Assembly: GCA_020059785.1 (NCBI GenBank)
Contig: JAGVBL010000050.1
Span: forward strand, 1 to 8,357
Direction: 5' to 3'
Length of the DNA stretch: 8,357 nucleotides
Source: Ignavibacteriales bacterium
GTDB taxonomy: Bacteria > Bacteroidota > Ignavibacteria > Ignavibacteriales > Melioribacteraceae
The notes beneath the pieces are model-generated. The model worked only from the letters and a program-made list of their open reading frames with translations, was not told the DNA's origin and did not search any database. Below, in pieces: positions 7,714 to 8,357 of this stretch. Position 1 is the first letter of the stretch. Every line of letters begins with the position of its first letter. Both the position numbers and the translations under genes were made by a program.

Positions 7714-7758
7714 TTGCTCATGACCATGCTCTTATAAAAAGAGCATGATCACAAACAA
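7714..7758 (-). other. Intercistronic RNA hairpin between pepD and the MFSD1-like gene
   Basis: In minus-strand RNA, 7758-7739 pairs with 7714-7733 in 20 uninterrupted pairs around a five-base UUUAU loop. The inner nine pairs are perfect (arm CATGCTCTT). The four imperfect positions (7748/7724, 7752/7720, 7753/7719, 7755/7717) are all G-U wobbles on this strand but C/A mismatches on the plus strand. No U tract follows, so it is not a standard terminator. The stem ends 23 bases before the transporter ATG, just ahead of its ribosome binding site. Possible roles are mRNA processing, stability or translation control. Confidence 0.6.
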
Positions 7759-7767
7759 TTATTTTAA

Positions 7768-8357
7768 TTATACCGAGGGAACATTTTTTAAAGCGTTTGA
7801 TAAAAGATTCCAGAATTTTTCAACAGTACTTATCTGAACCTTTTCGTCGGGAGAGTGTGCACCCGTAATAGTTGGACCGAATGAAATCATATCCATTTCA
7901 GGGAATCTCTCTTTAATTATTCCGCACTCAAGTCCGGCATGAATTGCTTTTACTTCCGGGTGATTACCATACATATTTTCGTAAACACTTTTCATAACAG
8001 ATAAAACAGGAGAATGAATATCGGGTTTCCAACCGGGGTAACCATCACCCTGTTTTACATCTGCTTTGGCAAGTTTAAATGTTGCAGCAACTGCATTGGA
8101 GATATCTTTCTTTTCGGTTTCAACAGAGCTTCTCTGGCTTAAAATAACTTCAACATTTTTTCCTTTGGTAGTAACTACAGCAAGGTTAGATGAAGTTTCA
8201 ACCAGTCCTTCAATGTCTGCGCTCATTTTAATTACGCCATTCTGAACAGAGTAAAGTGAATCGATAAGATTTATTGCAGTAGTTTTATCCATCACCTTAG
8301 CTTTGGATTTTACTTCAGAAGCAACTACTTCTAAGTTTGGTTCAACGCTGGCAAGTT
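7768..8357 (-). CDS. pepD: PepD-type cytosol non-specific dipeptidase, M20 family (5' end outside window)
   Basis: C-terminal part of an aminoacyl-histidine/Xaa-Xaa dipeptidase, a zinc enzyme that splits dipeptides into free amino acids in the cytoplasm. About 196 of an expected 480 or so residues are visible. The frame runs open to the right edge, so the GTG at 8293-8295 is internal, not a start. Family hallmarks are AIHAGLECG (roughly 70-80 residues before the C-terminus), DMISFGPT, and GAHSPDE containing the conserved metal-binding His, followed by a terminal helix ending in LKNVPSV. Most other metal ligands and the catalytic Glu lie in the missing N-terminal part and cannot be checked. 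The gene is the first visible member of a same-strand run with the MFSD1-like transporter, barrel protein and aminopeptidase genes, consistent with intracellular use of imported dipeptides. Confidence 0.92.
   Translation of the reverse strand, partial: LASVEPNLEVVASEVKSKAKVMDKTTAINLIDSLYSVQNGVIKMSADIEGLVETSSNLAVVTTKGKNVEVILSQRSSVETEKKDISNAVAATFKLAKADVKQGDGYPGWKPDIHSPVLSVMKSVYENMYGNHPEVKAIHAGLECGIIKERFPEMDMISFGPTITGAHSPDEKVQISTVEKFWNLLSNALKNVPSV

Noticed and set aside
7767..7772. Minus-strand TATAAT at the end of pepD as a promoter for the transporter
   Set aside because: No matching -35 element lies at the right distance, and AT-rich sequence gives this hexamer by chance.
8293..8295. GTG as the start of a 175-residue protein
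   Set aside because: The same frame is open to the window edge and the upstream residues continue the PepD sequence, so it is an internal codon of a truncated gene.

Overview
This is an AT-rich window of about 8.4 kb, densely packed with metabolic and housekeeping genes. It looks like chromosome of a Bacteroidota/Chlorobi-group bacterium, possibly Ignavibacteria-like. The clues are low GC, short A-rich leaders, a TTG-N20-TAnnTTTG promoter match ahead of the helicase gene, and a small signal-peptide protein that looks like an outer-membrane barrel. The lineage is inferred from style, not from a marker gene. No rRNA, tRNA, CRISPR array, insertion sequence or phage gene was seen.

Layout. The left end (2-1252, plus strand) is the 3' part of a sodium:alanine/glycine symporter (AGCS family). 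It converges on a minus-strand block across a shared hairpin terminator at about 1275-1315. Everything to the right is on the minus strand, so transcription runs right to left. The promoter-distal pair is a PcrA/UvrD helicase (2377-4548) followed after 16 bases by a phosphofructokinase (1314-2360). The kinase carries the Asp and Lys residues typical of pyrophosphate-dependent enzymes.

Upstream of the helicase promoter lies a four-gene run: a truncated PepD-type dipeptidase (7768-8357), an MFS transporter closely resembling animal lysosomal MFSD1 (6437-7690), a small exported beta-rich protein (5626-6372) and a short M29-like metallo-aminopeptidase (4654-5616). Human MFSD1 is known as a dipeptide transporter. 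Two peptidases flanking a bacterial relative of it therefore suggest a dipeptide import and hydrolysis module: the barrel protein possibly at the outer membrane, the MFS protein in the inner membrane, and PepD plus the aminopeptidase in the cytoplasm. The functional link is inferred from gene order and family knowledge.

The 77-base gap between the dipeptidase and transporter genes holds a 20-pair RNA hairpin. It is continuous only when read as minus-strand RNA, because its four imperfect positions become G-U wobbles on that strand. This suggests a structured element within the operon mRNA just ahead of the transporter's ribosome binding site.
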